From the NCBI RefSeq assembly GCF_016765635.1, contig NZ_JAESVD010000016.1:1-64000 (forward strand): a DNA stretch of 64,000 nucleotides. Reading direction: 5' to 3'. Both the position numbers and the translations under genes were made by a program. The notes beneath the pieces were generated by a model. That model searched no databases. It was not told the origin of the DNA and saw only the letters and a program-made list of their open reading frames with translations. This DNA is from Shewanella schlegeliana (GTDB lineage: Bacteria > Pseudomonadota > Gammaproteobacteria > Enterobacterales > Shewanellaceae). This document shows, piece by piece, positions 1 to 7,950 of the stretch (its first letter is position 1; each line of letters starts with the position of its first letter).

Positions 1-118
1 TGTCTGGAAACCATAGAGCTGTGGTCCCACCTGAATCCATTCCGAACTCAGAAGTGAAACACAGTATCGCCGATGGTAGTGTGGGGTCTCCCCATGTGAG
101 AGTAGGTCATTTCCAGGC
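1..118 (+). rRNA. rrf: 5S ribosomal RNA
   Basis: The sequence matches the gamma-proteobacterial 5S pattern: a terminal stem between GTCTGG near base 2 and CCAGGC at 113-118, the conserved CCGAACTCAGAAGTGAAAC block, and the GATGGTAGTGTGGGGTCTCC block near the 3' end. It is the last rRNA gene of an rRNA operon whose 23S and 16S genes lie outside the window. It is followed by tRNA-Asp at 214. The exact 5' end could lie at or one base before the window start. Confidence 0.95.
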
Positions 119-213
119 GCCTATTTAGATTTTCATTGAAAATCGAGTCTCCTAGCCCTGACAAGCTAGCGACTTAAAAAGAATTTAGCATCATGCGTAA
201 GCACTTTGCTAAA

Positions 214-290
214 GGAGCGGTAGTTCAGTTGGTTAGAATACCGGCCTGTCACGCCGGGGGTCGCGGGTTCGAGTCCCGTCCGCTCCGCCA
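214..290 (+). tRNA. tRNA-Asp (GTC)
   Basis: A 77-base cloverleaf with encoded CCA. The acceptor stem GGAGCGG pairs with CCGCTCC, the anticodon stem CCGGC/GCCGG holds anticodon GTC at 248-250, and the T arm reads GCGGG-TTCGAGT-CCCGT. It sits between the 5S gene and a terminator, so it is probably transcribed with the rRNA operon. It is the intact partner of the broken copy at 384-588, with which it shares the upstream bases TTGCTAAA. Confidence 0.97.
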
Positions 291-301
291 ACATTACGAT
301 A

Positions 302-328
302 AGCCCTGCTAGAAATAGCAGGGCTTTT
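302..328 (+). terminator. Rho-independent terminator of the rRNA/tRNA operon
   Basis: AGCCCTGCTA, loop GAAA, TAGCAGGGCT, then a T run. It lies directly after the intact tRNA-Asp. A second, unrelated terminator follows the broken tRNA copy. Confidence 0.9.
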
Positions 329-383
329 TCGTATGTGTTTTTCAAAGAATAATTAAAGCGAAATGCGCATGTAGGTTGCTAAA

Positions 384-588
384 GGAGCGGTCACTCTCAA
401 CCATCCATGGTCATCGTGACATTTGTGCATCCATGCACTTCGTAGTTCAGTTGGACTCACATTGCTCCAGACAATGTTGAGCATACACTCCATCCAAGGA
501 GATATTAGGGCTTTTCATTAGAGAAAGTCGGCCTGTCACGCCGGGGGGCGCGGGTTCGTCTCTTGATAAGAGCAAGTCCGCTCCGCCA
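384..588 (+). pseudogene. tRNA-Asp remnant interrupted by three insertions
   Basis: Blocks of the upstream tRNA-Asp occur in order but are separated. GGAGCGGT is at 384-391, TAGTTCAGTTGG at 443-454, the anticodon arm plus 5' T arm at 529-558, and TCCGCTCCGCCA at 577-588. Foreign pieces of roughly 51, 74 and 18 bases lie between them; the last replaces AGTCCCG of the T arm. The first piece contains two palindromes with an ATCCAT centre. The 3' piece TCTCTTGATAAGAG is a small hairpin. The remnant cannot fold as a cloverleaf without removal of these pieces, so it is called a pseudogene. The duplication of flanking TTGCTAAA shows it arose as a tandem copy of the intact gene. Confidence 0.85.
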
Positions 589-602
589 ACATAGAGACGA
601 AA

Positions 603-629
603 GCCTCATCGAAAGATGAGGCTTTTTTC
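603..629 (+). terminator. Rho-independent terminator
   Basis: GCCTCATC, loop GAAA, GATGAGGC, then TTTTTT. It follows the broken tRNA-Asp and probably was that copy's own terminator. Confidence 0.85.
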
Positions 630-816
630 GTTGTGATAAGCCCTAGCAGCTCTTATAAACAAAGAGTGAAGAGGCTTTTGGGTTTTGATGGACATTAGGT
701 CTAGTTTTTGTAAAAAGTTCAATAAAAGTGTATACACTGATCACGGATCAACAAACTAACTATCAGCTTGCTGTATAGTATGTGATGTTGCACAGCACTC
801 TATGAGCTGATAGGGC

Positions 817-822
817 TATAAT
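817..822 (+). promoter_or_regulatory. Possible -10 element upstream of the YkgJ-like gene
   Basis: A perfect TATAAT lies 28 bases upstream of the ATG at 850. No good -35 hexamer at 16-18 bp spacing was seen (TTGCAC is 23 bp away), so only the -10 is supported. Confidence 0.35.
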
Positions 823-849
823 GTGCGTTGTACAGATTAAGGTAAGAAC

Positions 850-1104
850 ATGAATTGTCGTTTAGGCTGTGGTGCTTGTTGTATTGCGCCATCTATCACC
901 ACTGCTATCCCTGGAATGCCAGATGGAAAGCCTGCAGGGATTAGATGTGTACAGCTAGATGATAGCAACTTATGTAAACTGTTCGGACAGGTTGAGCGCC
1001 CAGCTGTATGTGGCTTATTTGCGGCTACAGAGGATGTTTGTGGTAAGACAGATACTGAGGCTTTGTGGTTAATTAGTTCTTTAGAAGCGGCTACCAACGC
1101 CTGA
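850..1104 (+). CDS. YkgJ-family cysteine cluster protein
   Basis: An 84-residue protein of the YkgJ/UPF0153 family of putative zinc- or iron-binding cysteine cluster proteins. The hallmark cysteines are visible: Cys3, then Cys7, Cys10 and Cys11 in CGACC, followed by GKPAGIRC, a Cys before LF, and the RPAVCGLF motif. The start ATG is preceded by TAAGGTAAG, an acceptable ribosome binding site. The molecular role of the family is not established. The gene lies 50 bp upstream of nsrR on the same strand and could be co-transcribed with it, which would suit a metal-binding or stress function, but that link is inference. Confidence 0.85.
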   Translation: MNCRLGCGACCIAPSITTAIPGMPDGKPAGIRCVQLDDSNLCKLFGQVERPAVCGLFAATEDVCGKTDTEALWLISSLEAATNA

Positions 1105-1154
1105 CAGTCCCTTTAGAGAGCCTTTTAAATACTTATTTTATGGATTGTTAATCA

Positions 1155-1604
1155 ATGCAGTTAACTCGTTACACAGATTATGGTTTAAGAACGCTAATGT
1201 ATTTGGCATTGCATTCTGAGCGTGAGTCACTTTTCCGTATTTCAGAGATCACGGAAGTGTTTGACCTGTCGGCGAACCATATCTCAAAGGTTGTTCATCA
1301 CCTAGGTAAACTTGGTTACTTGCAAACGGTTCGTGGTAAGAGCGGCGGTTTTAGACTTGCTAAGCCTGCAGCTGAAATTAATATCGGCCAAGTCGTACGC
1401 GCTCTAGAAAACTCTTTAGCACCAATCGACTGTAGTAAGCCTTACTGCTTATTTACACCTGCTTGTAAGCTTAAAGGTGTGTTAGGTGATGCTGTGAATG
1501 CCTATTTAGCAGTATTAGATGGCTACAGCTTAGATATGATAGTGACTAATAAGCAGGAGCTTAAGTCTCTACTACCTGATCTGTCGATCTCAATCCTGCA
1601 GTAA
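1155..1604 (+). CDS. nsrR: Nitric-oxide-sensing transcriptional repressor NsrR
   Basis: An Rrf2-family regulator of 149 residues. The N-terminal winged helix covers roughly residues 1-65, with HISKVVHHLGKLGYL as recognition region. Three cysteines at 93, 98 and 104 match the spacing of the [Fe-S] ligands of E. coli NsrR (C-X4-C-X5-C). NsrR represses NO-detoxification genes and is released when NO attacks its cluster. No obvious NsrR target such as hmp or norV is present in the window, so its regulon lies elsewhere. The 3' end overlaps the convergent yibQ gene by 15 bases. Alternatives within Rrf2 (IscR, CymR) are less likely given the cysteine spacing. Confidence 0.9.
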   Translation: MQLTRYTDYGLRTLMYLALHSERESLFRISEITEVFDLSANHISKVVHHLGKLGYLQTVRGKSGGFRLAKPAAEINIGQVVRALENSLAPIDCSKPYCLFTPACKLKGVLGDAVNAYLAVLDGYSLDMIVTNKQELKSLLPDLSISILQ

Positions 1605-2345
1605 AGCCTCATTAGCCGATACTCTTGTGTTCACACGTTGCGGTAGTAATTGCGATGTGTGTACCAGTTCAATCTCCTCATTCGCCAACCTGTGTAAGTT
1701 TTCTGTCAGGAAGTTAATCGTTTCAGGATAGGGGTGGGCGATCACCACTATGCTCTGTTTTTCATGTGCTAATGATATTGCATGTCGGAACTGTTTCTCT
1801 AAGCCTGCTTGTGATCGGTCGTTATCTAGAAATATCTCCCTTCTTAGTAATGGTATCCCGATAGTTTCGGCCATTGTGCCCGCGCGAGTATATTTAGTGG
1901 TCATACTATCGATAAAGTAGATATTGTGCTGCTGCAGCGATTCCATTACCCAGCGCATTTGTGCATCTAACTGTGTTAGTAAACTGCCCATATGATTATT
2001 AGCGCCACTGGCATAGGGCACACTGGCAATCGAATCTCTTAGCTGAGCCTTGAGTTCAGCTTCTTCCATCACATTAGTTAAGGCTCCTGGGCCAATAGCC
2101 TTACCATTTAACGCTTGCATAGGCAGGTGGACTAAGATTTCATTACCTTGACGATAGCCTTCAGAGGCTAGGCTCTTACCCAATGGCGTATGCGGCAATA
2201 TTGAGAGAGTGATATTGGCGGGTAGGCTCAGCACTGCCTTATCAGATTGACGATATCCAATATCGTCAATGATGATGGCTATTTTGCTAGCGAATACACT
2301 AGCGCTCGGTAACAGTAGAAAGAGTAATAATAGGAAATAGCGCAC
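1590..2345 (-). CDS. yibQ: Divergent polysaccharide deacetylase family protein YibQ
   Basis: A 251-residue protein with an N-terminal signal peptide (MRYFLLLLFLLLPSASVFA) predicted to place it in the periplasm. The mature protein starts with KIAIIIDDIGYR, followed by LSILPHTP and HLPMQA, the pattern of the divergent polysaccharide deacetylase family (DUF610). A NHMGS motif and an IAHPYPETI motif near the C-terminus are also typical. The substrate is unknown. It is the last gene of a minus-strand block gpmM-envC-S41 protease-yibQ, the same neighbourhood as in E. coli except for the inserted protease gene. Only 6 bp separate it from the protease, so the two are probably co-transcribed. Confidence 0.88.
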   Translation of the reverse strand: MRYFLLLLFLLLPSASVFASKIAIIIDDIGYRQSDKAVLSLPANITLSILPHTPLGKSLASEGYRQGNEILVHLPMQALNGKAIGPGALTNVMEEAELKAQLRDSIASVPYASGANNHMGSLLTQLDAQMRWVMESLQQHNIYFIDSMTTKYTRAGTMAETIGIPLLRREIFLDNDRSQAGLEKQFRHAISLAHEKQSIVVIAHPYPETINFLTENLHRLANEEIELVHTSQLLPQRVNTRVSANEALLQD

Positions 2346-2351
2346 AGGTTA

Positions 2352-3557
2352 TTATTTTTCGGCCTTAATCCATGCAATTGCTGAGTTGACTAGTTTGTCT
2401 TTAGCAACAGATTCACGGAGTGAATTTTTTTCGATTATAGGCATACTTTCACCTTCCGATACAGCTTCCAGTTCAATTTTTATATCTGGCTCAATACCTT
2501 TCGAATGTATGTCGTTGCCATTTGGGGTGGTGTATTTGGCGATAGTGAGTTTTATCGCGTTGCCCTCCATCAGAGTAGGGATAAGGCTTTGTATGGTGCC
2601 CTTACCAAAGCTAGTTTGGCCGATCAGTTTTGCACGGCCGTTATCTTGCAGTGCGGCAGCAAGCACTTCAGAGGCCGAGGCTGAGCCTTTGTTGATCAAT
2701 ACCGACATAGGGATGTTTGTTGCCATGGTATGTGGTGACGCGTAATAGTCTGAATTTGCATCAAAAAATCGTCCCTCAGTCGCCACGATACGGCCTTTAT
2801 CTAGAAATAGGTCGGCGATAGTTATAGCTTGATCGAGCAAGCCTCCCGGATTATTTCTCAGGTCGAGTATGATCCCGTTCAGTTTTTCTGGTTGCCATAG
2901 TGATAGCTGTTTTACCAGTTTCTGGGTGGTGTTCTCTTGAAAGCTAGATAGGCGGATGTAGCCGATTTTATTATCTAAAATTTCCGCTTCTACGGGATTG
3001 ATTGCGATAAGGCTTGGCTTAAGTATCACTGAGTAATGAATGTCTGAATTAGCTCGTACCATTTCAAGCTCAATAGGAAGGTTATTTAAACTATGCTGCT
3101 TAATCTCATCGAGAATACTCTCTAGTTTCTCTGCCGTAACTTGTTGCTTGTTGAGTTTGATGACTCGGTCGCCAGGTTTGATTCCTGCTGCTTCTGCTGG
3201 TGACTCGGCAAAAGGCGTTACTATGGTGATTTGGTCGTTATCGGTTGCGATTTCAACACCAAAACCAAAATATTCGCCGCTGTTGATCTCCTGCATGCTG
3301 GCAAAGGTTTGTTTATCCAGGAAGCTTGAGTAGGGATCGAGTTTATTGAAGATGCCTTCGATGGCAGCCTCTATAAGCTCCTCTTCCGTGAATTTTTGCA
3401 CGTAATAGGTCTCAACGGTGTCGATGATATCGAGAAGCACCGGGTAACTTAAATGAGACTTATATTCTTGGGTATGTTCTTGTCCGGATAGGGTAACCGA
3501 TAACCCTAATGCTAACCCCGCAGCAAGACAGCAAAAATAACGTATGCACTGTGACAT
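2352..3557 (-). CDS. S41-family C-terminal processing peptidase
   Basis: A 401-residue carboxy-terminal processing protease of the CtpA type. It has a signal peptide or anchor at 1-25, a PDZ domain (about 90-180, with EYFGFGVEI and AAGIKPGDRVIKLN) and a tail-specific protease domain. The Ser of KGSASASEVLAAAL and the Lys of FGKGTIQ form the expected Ser-Lys dyad. It is exported and likely trims or degrades periplasmic proteins. It lies 33 bp downstream of envC on the same strand. In several gamma-proteobacteria such a protease accompanies EnvC, suggesting a role in cell-wall enzyme turnover; this is inference. Confidence 0.92.
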   Translation of the reverse strand: MSQCIRYFCCLAAGLALGLSVTLSGQEHTQEYKSHLSYPVLLDIIDTVETYYVQKFTEEELIEAAIEGIFNKLDPYSSFLDKQTFASMQEINSGEYFGFGVEIATDNDQITIVTPFAESPAEAAGIKPGDRVIKLNKQQVTAEKLESILDEIKQHSLNNLPIELEMVRANSDIHYSVILKPSLIAINPVEAEILDNKIGYIRLSSFQENTTQKLVKQLSLWQPEKLNGIILDLRNNPGGLLDQAITIADLFLDKGRIVATEGRFFDANSDYYASPHTMATNIPMSVLINKGSASASEVLAAALQDNGRAKLIGQTSFGKGTIQSLIPTLMEGNAIKLTIAKYTTPNGNDIHSKGIEPDIKIELEAVSEGESMPIIEKNSLRESVAKDKLVNSAIAWIKAEK

Positions 3558-3590
3558 ATTAACCCCTTATATCTTAAGGGGTTATATGGT

Positions 3591-4724
3591 CTAACGTTTG
3601 CAATACCTTGCAGGATCGACTGCTTGCCCCTTGTGCCTTACCTCAAAGTATAGGCCAGGCTCTGTCTGTCCACCCGAACGTCCGACCAATGCGATAGGCT
3701 CGCCTTTACTTACAGAGTCGCCAGCACTCTTAAGTAATGCTTGTGCATGGCCGTATAGGCTCATATATCCTTTTCCATGATCGACCACTAAGACCATACC
3801 AAAGCCGCGTAGCCAGTCGGCATAAATAACCTTGCCGCCTGCAATTGCATTAACATTTTGGCCTTCTGCTGCTGAAATGATGACGCCTTTCCATTTTACC
3901 TGCCCTGACCGTTTGCTGCCAAAGGCTGATCTTATGCGTCCGTTAGCTGGCCATTTGAGTTTTTTACGACTCGATAACCCTTCATATGATGGGTTATTTT
4001 TCATTGCCATCAGCGCTTGTTCCACCACTCGCTTTAGGCTGGCCTCTTCAATTTGTAGCTGTTCTAACTTAGCACCACTACTGTTTAGTGTTCTCTGTAA
4101 CTGGGTAAGCGTGCTCTGCCTCTGGGACTGTTCTTGGCTTAGTTTTTTTGCTTGCTGTTGTTGTTCAAGCACCAGTTTGTTGAGTCGGCTCTGTTGTTCT
4201 TGCTGCTTAGCTTGAACTTCATCTAACTCTTTAAGGGTGGTTTGTAGTTGATTAATAGACTCTATACGGGCGTTATTAAGGTACTGGTAGTAGGCCAGTA
4301 ACCGTTCAATACTCGCTGGAGACTGTTGGTTTAGCAGCATCTTGGTGTAATCGTGATTACCTGCTAAGTAGGCGCTCGCGAGTTGATTCGATAGTGACTT
4401 CTGTTGTGCTGTTTTTAACTTATTTAATTGAACTTGTTTAGCGTCTAGCTCGGCAATCTGCTTGTCGGTTTGTGCCAAGTCCAGCTTAGTGTTATTAACT
4501 TTTCTAGCGGCTTGAGCAATCGCTTTTTCATCATCTTTCAATAAAGAGATCAATCGCTCCCTTTGTTTGTTGGTATTTTTTACAGCCGACTGTTGCTTAT
4601 TTATCTGGGCTTGAATCGATTTTAGCTCAGACTGGCGACGCTCAAGATCAGTCGCATTAACCATTAAAGGAAGTGATAGAAAGCCAGCAATAATGCTGGC
4701 TTTAATAAAAAATCGAATGTTCAC
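3591..4724 (-). CDS. envC: Murein hydrolase activator EnvC
   Basis: A 377-residue periplasmic protein with a signal peptide (1-24), a long coiled coil (about 25-245, rich in Gln, Leu, Lys) and a C-terminal LytM/peptidase M23-like domain (about 255-375, with SLYGHAQ and GLYFEVRHKG). EnvC-type LytM domains are degenerate: the first zinc motif HxxxD is not seen here, in line with an activator of AmiA/AmiB amidases at the septum rather than a hydrolase. The start ATG lies only 4 bases from the end of a MITE-like element that fills the gap to gpmM. No convincing Shine-Dalgarno is visible outside that element, which is unusual for an operon-internal gene. Confidence 0.93.
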   Translation of the reverse strand: MNIRFFIKASIIAGFLSLPLMVNATDLERRQSELKSIQAQINKQQSAVKNTNKQRERLISLLKDDEKAIAQAARKVNNTKLDLAQTDKQIAELDAKQVQLNKLKTAQQKSLSNQLASAYLAGNHDYTKMLLNQQSPASIERLLAYYQYLNNARIESINQLQTTLKELDEVQAKQQEQQSRLNKLVLEQQQQAKKLSQEQSQRQSTLTQLQRTLNSSGAKLEQLQIEEASLKRVVEQALMAMKNNPSYEGLSSRKKLKWPANGRIRSAFGSKRSGQVKWKGVIISAAEGQNVNAIAGGKVIYADWLRGFGMVLVVDHGKGYMSLYGHAQALLKSAGDSVSKGEPIALVGRSGGQTEPGLYFEVRHKGQAVDPARYCKR

Positions 4725-4728
4725 GTGT

Positions 4729-4997
4729 TATACCAATTCCATTAAATAGTTGCTCATTCAGCGGGAATTAAAATGACTTTAGACAAGCAAGTGGCTTGTA
4801 GCTAATAGTTATTCTATATCGAAAGCCAGATGTGCCGTATTAAGTGATTTTAAACCCGCACTGCGTGAGCTTCTCAGGACTTTCACTGCTGCGTTGCATT
4901 GTCTCAAAAGGAATAAACCATTTCTTCCACAATGCGCCTAGAATTGAAAGCCCTGAGAAAGCTCTGAATTGAGCACATCTTTAGTGGAGTTGGTATA
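4729..4997 (-). repeat. MITE-like inverted-repeat element between gpmM and envC
   Basis: A 269-bp element with 18-bp terminal inverted repeats: TATACCAATTCCATTAAA at 4729 and, on the other strand, TATACCAACTCCACTAAA ending at 4997 (3 mismatches). Inside, nested arms can also pair: AGCTTCTCAGG..CTTTCA near 4868-4884 with TTGAAAG..CCTGAGAAAGCT near 4944-4963, and GCGTTGCATTGT near 4891 with ACAATGCGCC near 4929. The element has no coding capacity. It abuts the gpmM stop codon on one side and lies 4 bases before the envC ATG on the other. It is probably a non-autonomous mobile repeat; other copies were not seen in this window. Confidence 0.75.
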
Positions 4998-6542
4998 TTA
5001 CTCTTTGAGTTTTATAATCGAGCGGCCTGTCATCTCTGCAGGCACTTCTTGTCCCATCAAGGTTAACATAGTCGGCGCTAAATCACTTAAACGTCCGCCT
5101 TTTTCTATCTCTGCATCACGTCCAACATAGATTAGTGGCACCAGCTCGCTGGTATGGGCCGTATGGGCTTGACCGGTTTTCTCATCGGTCATCTGCTCAG
5201 CATTACCATGATCGGCAGTAATCAAGCATTCACCACCGACTTTCTCTAGCGCTTCGACGACTCGACCAATACAGCTATCGACTGCTTCACAGGCTTTTAC
5301 TGCAGCATCGAAGTTACCGGTATGGCCAACCATGTCACCGTTTGGATAGTTACAGATGATGACGTCGTATTTTGTCGACTCAATAGCAGCAACAAGCTTA
5401 TCGGTTAGCTCGGCAGAGCTCATCTCAGGTTGAAGGTCGTAAGTTGCCACTTTCGGAGATTGAACCAGAATGCGATCTTCTCCCTTAAACGGTTCCTCTT
5501 TGCCGCCATTGAAGAAGAAAGTCACATGAGCATACTTTTCTGTTTCTGAGATGCGTAGTTGAGTCAGGTCGTGATTCTGTAAAGTCTCGCCTAAGGTATT
5601 AACGAGATCACTCGATGGATAAGCGATTGCAGCGTCAATGTCGGCGGCATACTCGGTCAACATGACGAAGTTGATCTTAGGCGTGACAGCCCGTTCGAAG
5701 CCCTCGAAGTCTGCATCGACAAAACTGCGAGTGATTTGACGGGCACGGTCGGCACGGAAGTTCATAAAAATTAGCGCGTCATTATCTTCAAGTTTAGCAA
5801 TCTTGCCCTGCGCATCAGGAATCACTGTGCTGCCAACAAACTCATCGTTTTCATCTCGGGCGTAAGCGGCTTCGATCCCCTCTACTGCATTTGCTGCTTG
5901 GTGTAGGCTCTTACCTTCGGTGATCAGTTCGTAAGCTTGAGAAACTCGATCCCAGCGGTTGTCTCTATCCATGGCGTAGTAACGGCCTATGATAGAGGCT
6001 ACTTGACCTGTGCCTAGTGTCTCGAATAGTGCTTCAAAATGAGCTAGCTCAGGCTTTGCGCTGCGAGGAGGGGTGTCGCGGCCATCTAAAAAGGCATGTA
6101 GATACACTTTCTTAGCACCACGTTTTACGGCAAGGCGGCACATGGCTTCGATATGATCTTGGTGACTATGAACACCACCTGGAGATAAGAGGCCCATGAT
6201 GTGAACTGCGCCATCGGCTTTGATTGCAGCGTCTACCGCAGCGGTCAGTGCTGGATTGCTATCAAATTCTCCATCATCGATAGATTTGCTGATGCGAGTG
6301 AGTTCTTGATAGACGATACGGCCAGAGCCAATATTGATATGTCCGACCTCAGAGTTACCCATCTGACCATCTGGTAGACCAACATCGATGCCTGAACCTG
6401 AAATTAAACTGTTTGGATATGTTGCATTTAACTGATCTAGAACGGGTGTATTAGCATGAAAAACTGCATTTTTCTGAGTATTTTCACGGTAACCCCAGCC
6501 ATCGAGGATCAGCAATGCCAACGGGCGTTTGCGTGTCGTCAT
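4998..6542 (-). CDS. gpmM: 2,3-bisphosphoglycerate-independent phosphoglycerate mutase
   Basis: Interconverts 3- and 2-phosphoglycerate in glycolysis and gluconeogenesis, Mn-dependent. The protein is 514 residues, the usual family length. LLILDGWGYRE (Asp14) and the phosphoserine loop MGNSEVGHINIG (Ser64) mark the alkaline-phosphatase-like catalytic domain, and CLITADHGNAEQM carries C-terminal metal ligands. The frame extends 21 codons upstream, but the ATG at 6542 is chosen because it gives the family N-terminus and is preceded by AAAGG at a good distance. It is the first gene of the minus-strand gpmM-envC-protease-yibQ block and is divergent from yibN. Confidence 0.97.
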   Translation of the reverse strand: MTTRKRPLALLILDGWGYRENTQKNAVFHANTPVLDQLNATYPNSLISGSGIDVGLPDGQMGNSEVGHINIGSGRIVYQELTRISKSIDDGEFDSNPALTAAVDAAIKADGAVHIMGLLSPGGVHSHQDHIEAMCRLAVKRGAKKVYLHAFLDGRDTPPRSAKPELAHFEALFETLGTGQVASIIGRYYAMDRDNRWDRVSQAYELITEGKSLHQAANAVEGIEAAYARDENDEFVGSTVIPDAQGKIAKLEDNDALIFMNFRADRARQITRSFVDADFEGFERAVTPKINFVMLTEYAADIDAAIAYPSSDLVNTLGETLQNHDLTQLRISETEKYAHVTFFFNGGKEEPFKGEDRILVQSPKVATYDLQPEMSSAELTDKLVAAIESTKYDVIICNYPNGDMVGHTGNFDAAVKACEAVDSCIGRVVEALEKVGGECLITADHGNAEQMTDEKTGQAHTAHTSELVPLIYVGRDAEIEKGGRLSDLAPTMLTLMGQEVPAEMTGRSIIKLKE

Positions 6543-6780
6543 GGTAGTACCTTTAAGTTTAAAAAAATAAGATTTAAATCGGAATTGGTTAAATATTACT
6601 ACCAATTATGGTCGGGTATAAAGTTATTTACCCAGATTGCCGTTATCGAATTGCGCGATCGAAGGGCTTTCAAGGCTGCTCTATCTCTCCAAGCGTGACT
6701 AACACTCTGTATTCTGCCTGAAGCAATGGTATACTCTGTGCCCTCATTATATTTGGCCCTGAAAATAGTAGGCAGTAACG

Positions 6781-7215
6781 ATGCAAGAATATATGGAATT
6801 TTTTAAAGCTAACCCTATGTTAAGCGTGGCTTGGGTTGGTTTGTTTATCGGCGTTATCGTCATAACGATTAAGACAAGTGTTTCCAAAGTTAAAAATGTG
6901 GATCATCAAGAAGCGACTATGATGATCAACAAACAAGACGCCAAAGTGGTTGATGTGCGTGGTAAAGAAGAGTTTAAGAAGGGGCATATCGTTGGCGCTA
7001 TCAACCTACCGCTAGCCGATATAAAAAATAATCAGCTTAAAACCCTTGAAAACTCAAAAGCTAGTCCCATTATAATGGTATGCAACGCTGGCATGACTTC
7101 GTCTCAAGCTGCTCAGTTGATGGTTAAGCTCGGTTTTGAAAACGTGAGCAACCTGAAAGGTGGTATGGGTGAGTGGCAGTCAAATAATTTGCCTGTTTCA
7201 AAAAGCAAAAGATAG
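6781..7215 (+). CDS. yibN: Membrane-anchored rhodanese-like protein YibN
   Basis: A 144-residue protein with one N-terminal membrane segment (about 13-31) and a single rhodanese domain (about 38-140). VVDVRGKEEFKKGHIVGAINLP is the CH2A-type motif, and Cys101 in VCNAGMTSS is the predicted sulfur-carrying residue. It may act as a sulfurtransferase at the inner membrane; the substrate is unknown. The gene is divergent from gpmM and precedes secB and gpsA, as in the E. coli yibN-grxC-secB-gpsA block. No grxC is present between yibN and secB here. Confidence 0.9.
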   Translation: MQEYMEFFKANPMLSVAWVGLFIGVIVITIKTSVSKVKNVDHQEATMMINKQDAKVVDVRGKEEFKKGHIVGAINLPLADIKNNQLKTLENSKASPIIMVCNAGMTSSQAAQLMVKLGFENVSNLKGGMGEWQSNNLPVSKSKR

Positions 7216-7460
7216 AAGTGGAAGATTGAAGTGTTAGTGTAGCCATTGCTTTTTTGTTGAGTAATTGATTAGAGTGTTAGCTCTCAACTTATTGTGGTTA
7301 CCAGCATTGAACTGAGGGCGTGTTCCCTCCTAAAAAGCGTCTGTTGACTAAATAAATTAAAAACCGGGATAGCAAACTTGGTTTCAATATCAAGCTTGTA
7401 AAGCCCTGAGACTGGCTCTTTTGAAGTAGCCTCATTAACATTTTTTAAAGGTAGGATAGT

Positions 7461-7946
7461 ATGTCTGAAGTAGCAAACAACGAACAACAAGGTCCACAAT
7501 TCAACATTCAACGTGTTTACACAAAAGATATCTCTTTTGAAACACCAAACAGCCCAGCTGTTTTCCAAAAAGAGTGGAACCCAGAAGTTAAGCTTGATCT
7601 AGATACTCGCAGCAACAAACTATCTGATGACGTATATGAAGTTGTACTGTCTTTGACTGTTACAGCTAAAAACGGCGAAGAAACTGCGTTCCTATGTGAA
7701 GTTCAGCAAGCGGGTATCTTCGCTATCGCTGGTCTAACTGAACAGCAGCTTGCTCACTCTCTAGGTGCATACTGCCCTAACGTTCTTTTCCCATATGCTC
7801 GCGAAGCAATTGGTAGCCTAGTAAGCCGTGGTACTTTCCCACAACTAAACTTAGCGCCAGTTAACTTTGACGCACTATTTGCTCAGTATGTTCAACAGCG
7901 TCAAGCTGCAGCAGCTGAAGCTCCAGCAGAAGAAGCTAACGCTTAA
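7461..7946 (+). CDS. secB: Protein-export chaperone SecB
   Basis: A 161-residue homotetrameric cytosolic chaperone that keeps Sec preproteins unfolded and delivers them to SecA. Family motifs include FNIQRVYTKDISFETPNSP at the N-terminus, the FLCEVQQAGIFAI strand, and LGAYCPNVLFPYAREAIGSLVSRGTFPQLNLAPVNFDALF. The C-terminus is Ala/Glu-rich, typical of the flexible tail. The start is preceded by AAAGGTAGGATAGT. gpsA follows after only 4 bases, so the two are co-transcribed. A 245-bp gap to yibN suggests that secB has its own promoter. Confidence 0.97.
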   Translation: MSEVANNEQQGPQFNIQRVYTKDISFETPNSPAVFQKEWNPEVKLDLDTRSNKLSDDVYEVVLSLTVTAKNGEETAFLCEVQQAGIFAIAGLTEQQLAHSLGAYCPNVLFPYAREAIGSLVSRGTFPQLNLAPVNFDALFAQYVQQRQAAAAEAPAEEANA

Positions 7947-7950
7947 TAGC

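Noticed and set aside
384..588. A functional tRNA-Asp with introns
   Set aside because: The T arm has lost AGTCCCG, so removal of the extra pieces would still not give a normal cloverleaf.
837..1097. 86-codon minus-strand frame opposite the YkgJ-like gene
   Set aside because: It is the shadow of the cysteine-cluster gene, whose motifs are clear on the plus strand.
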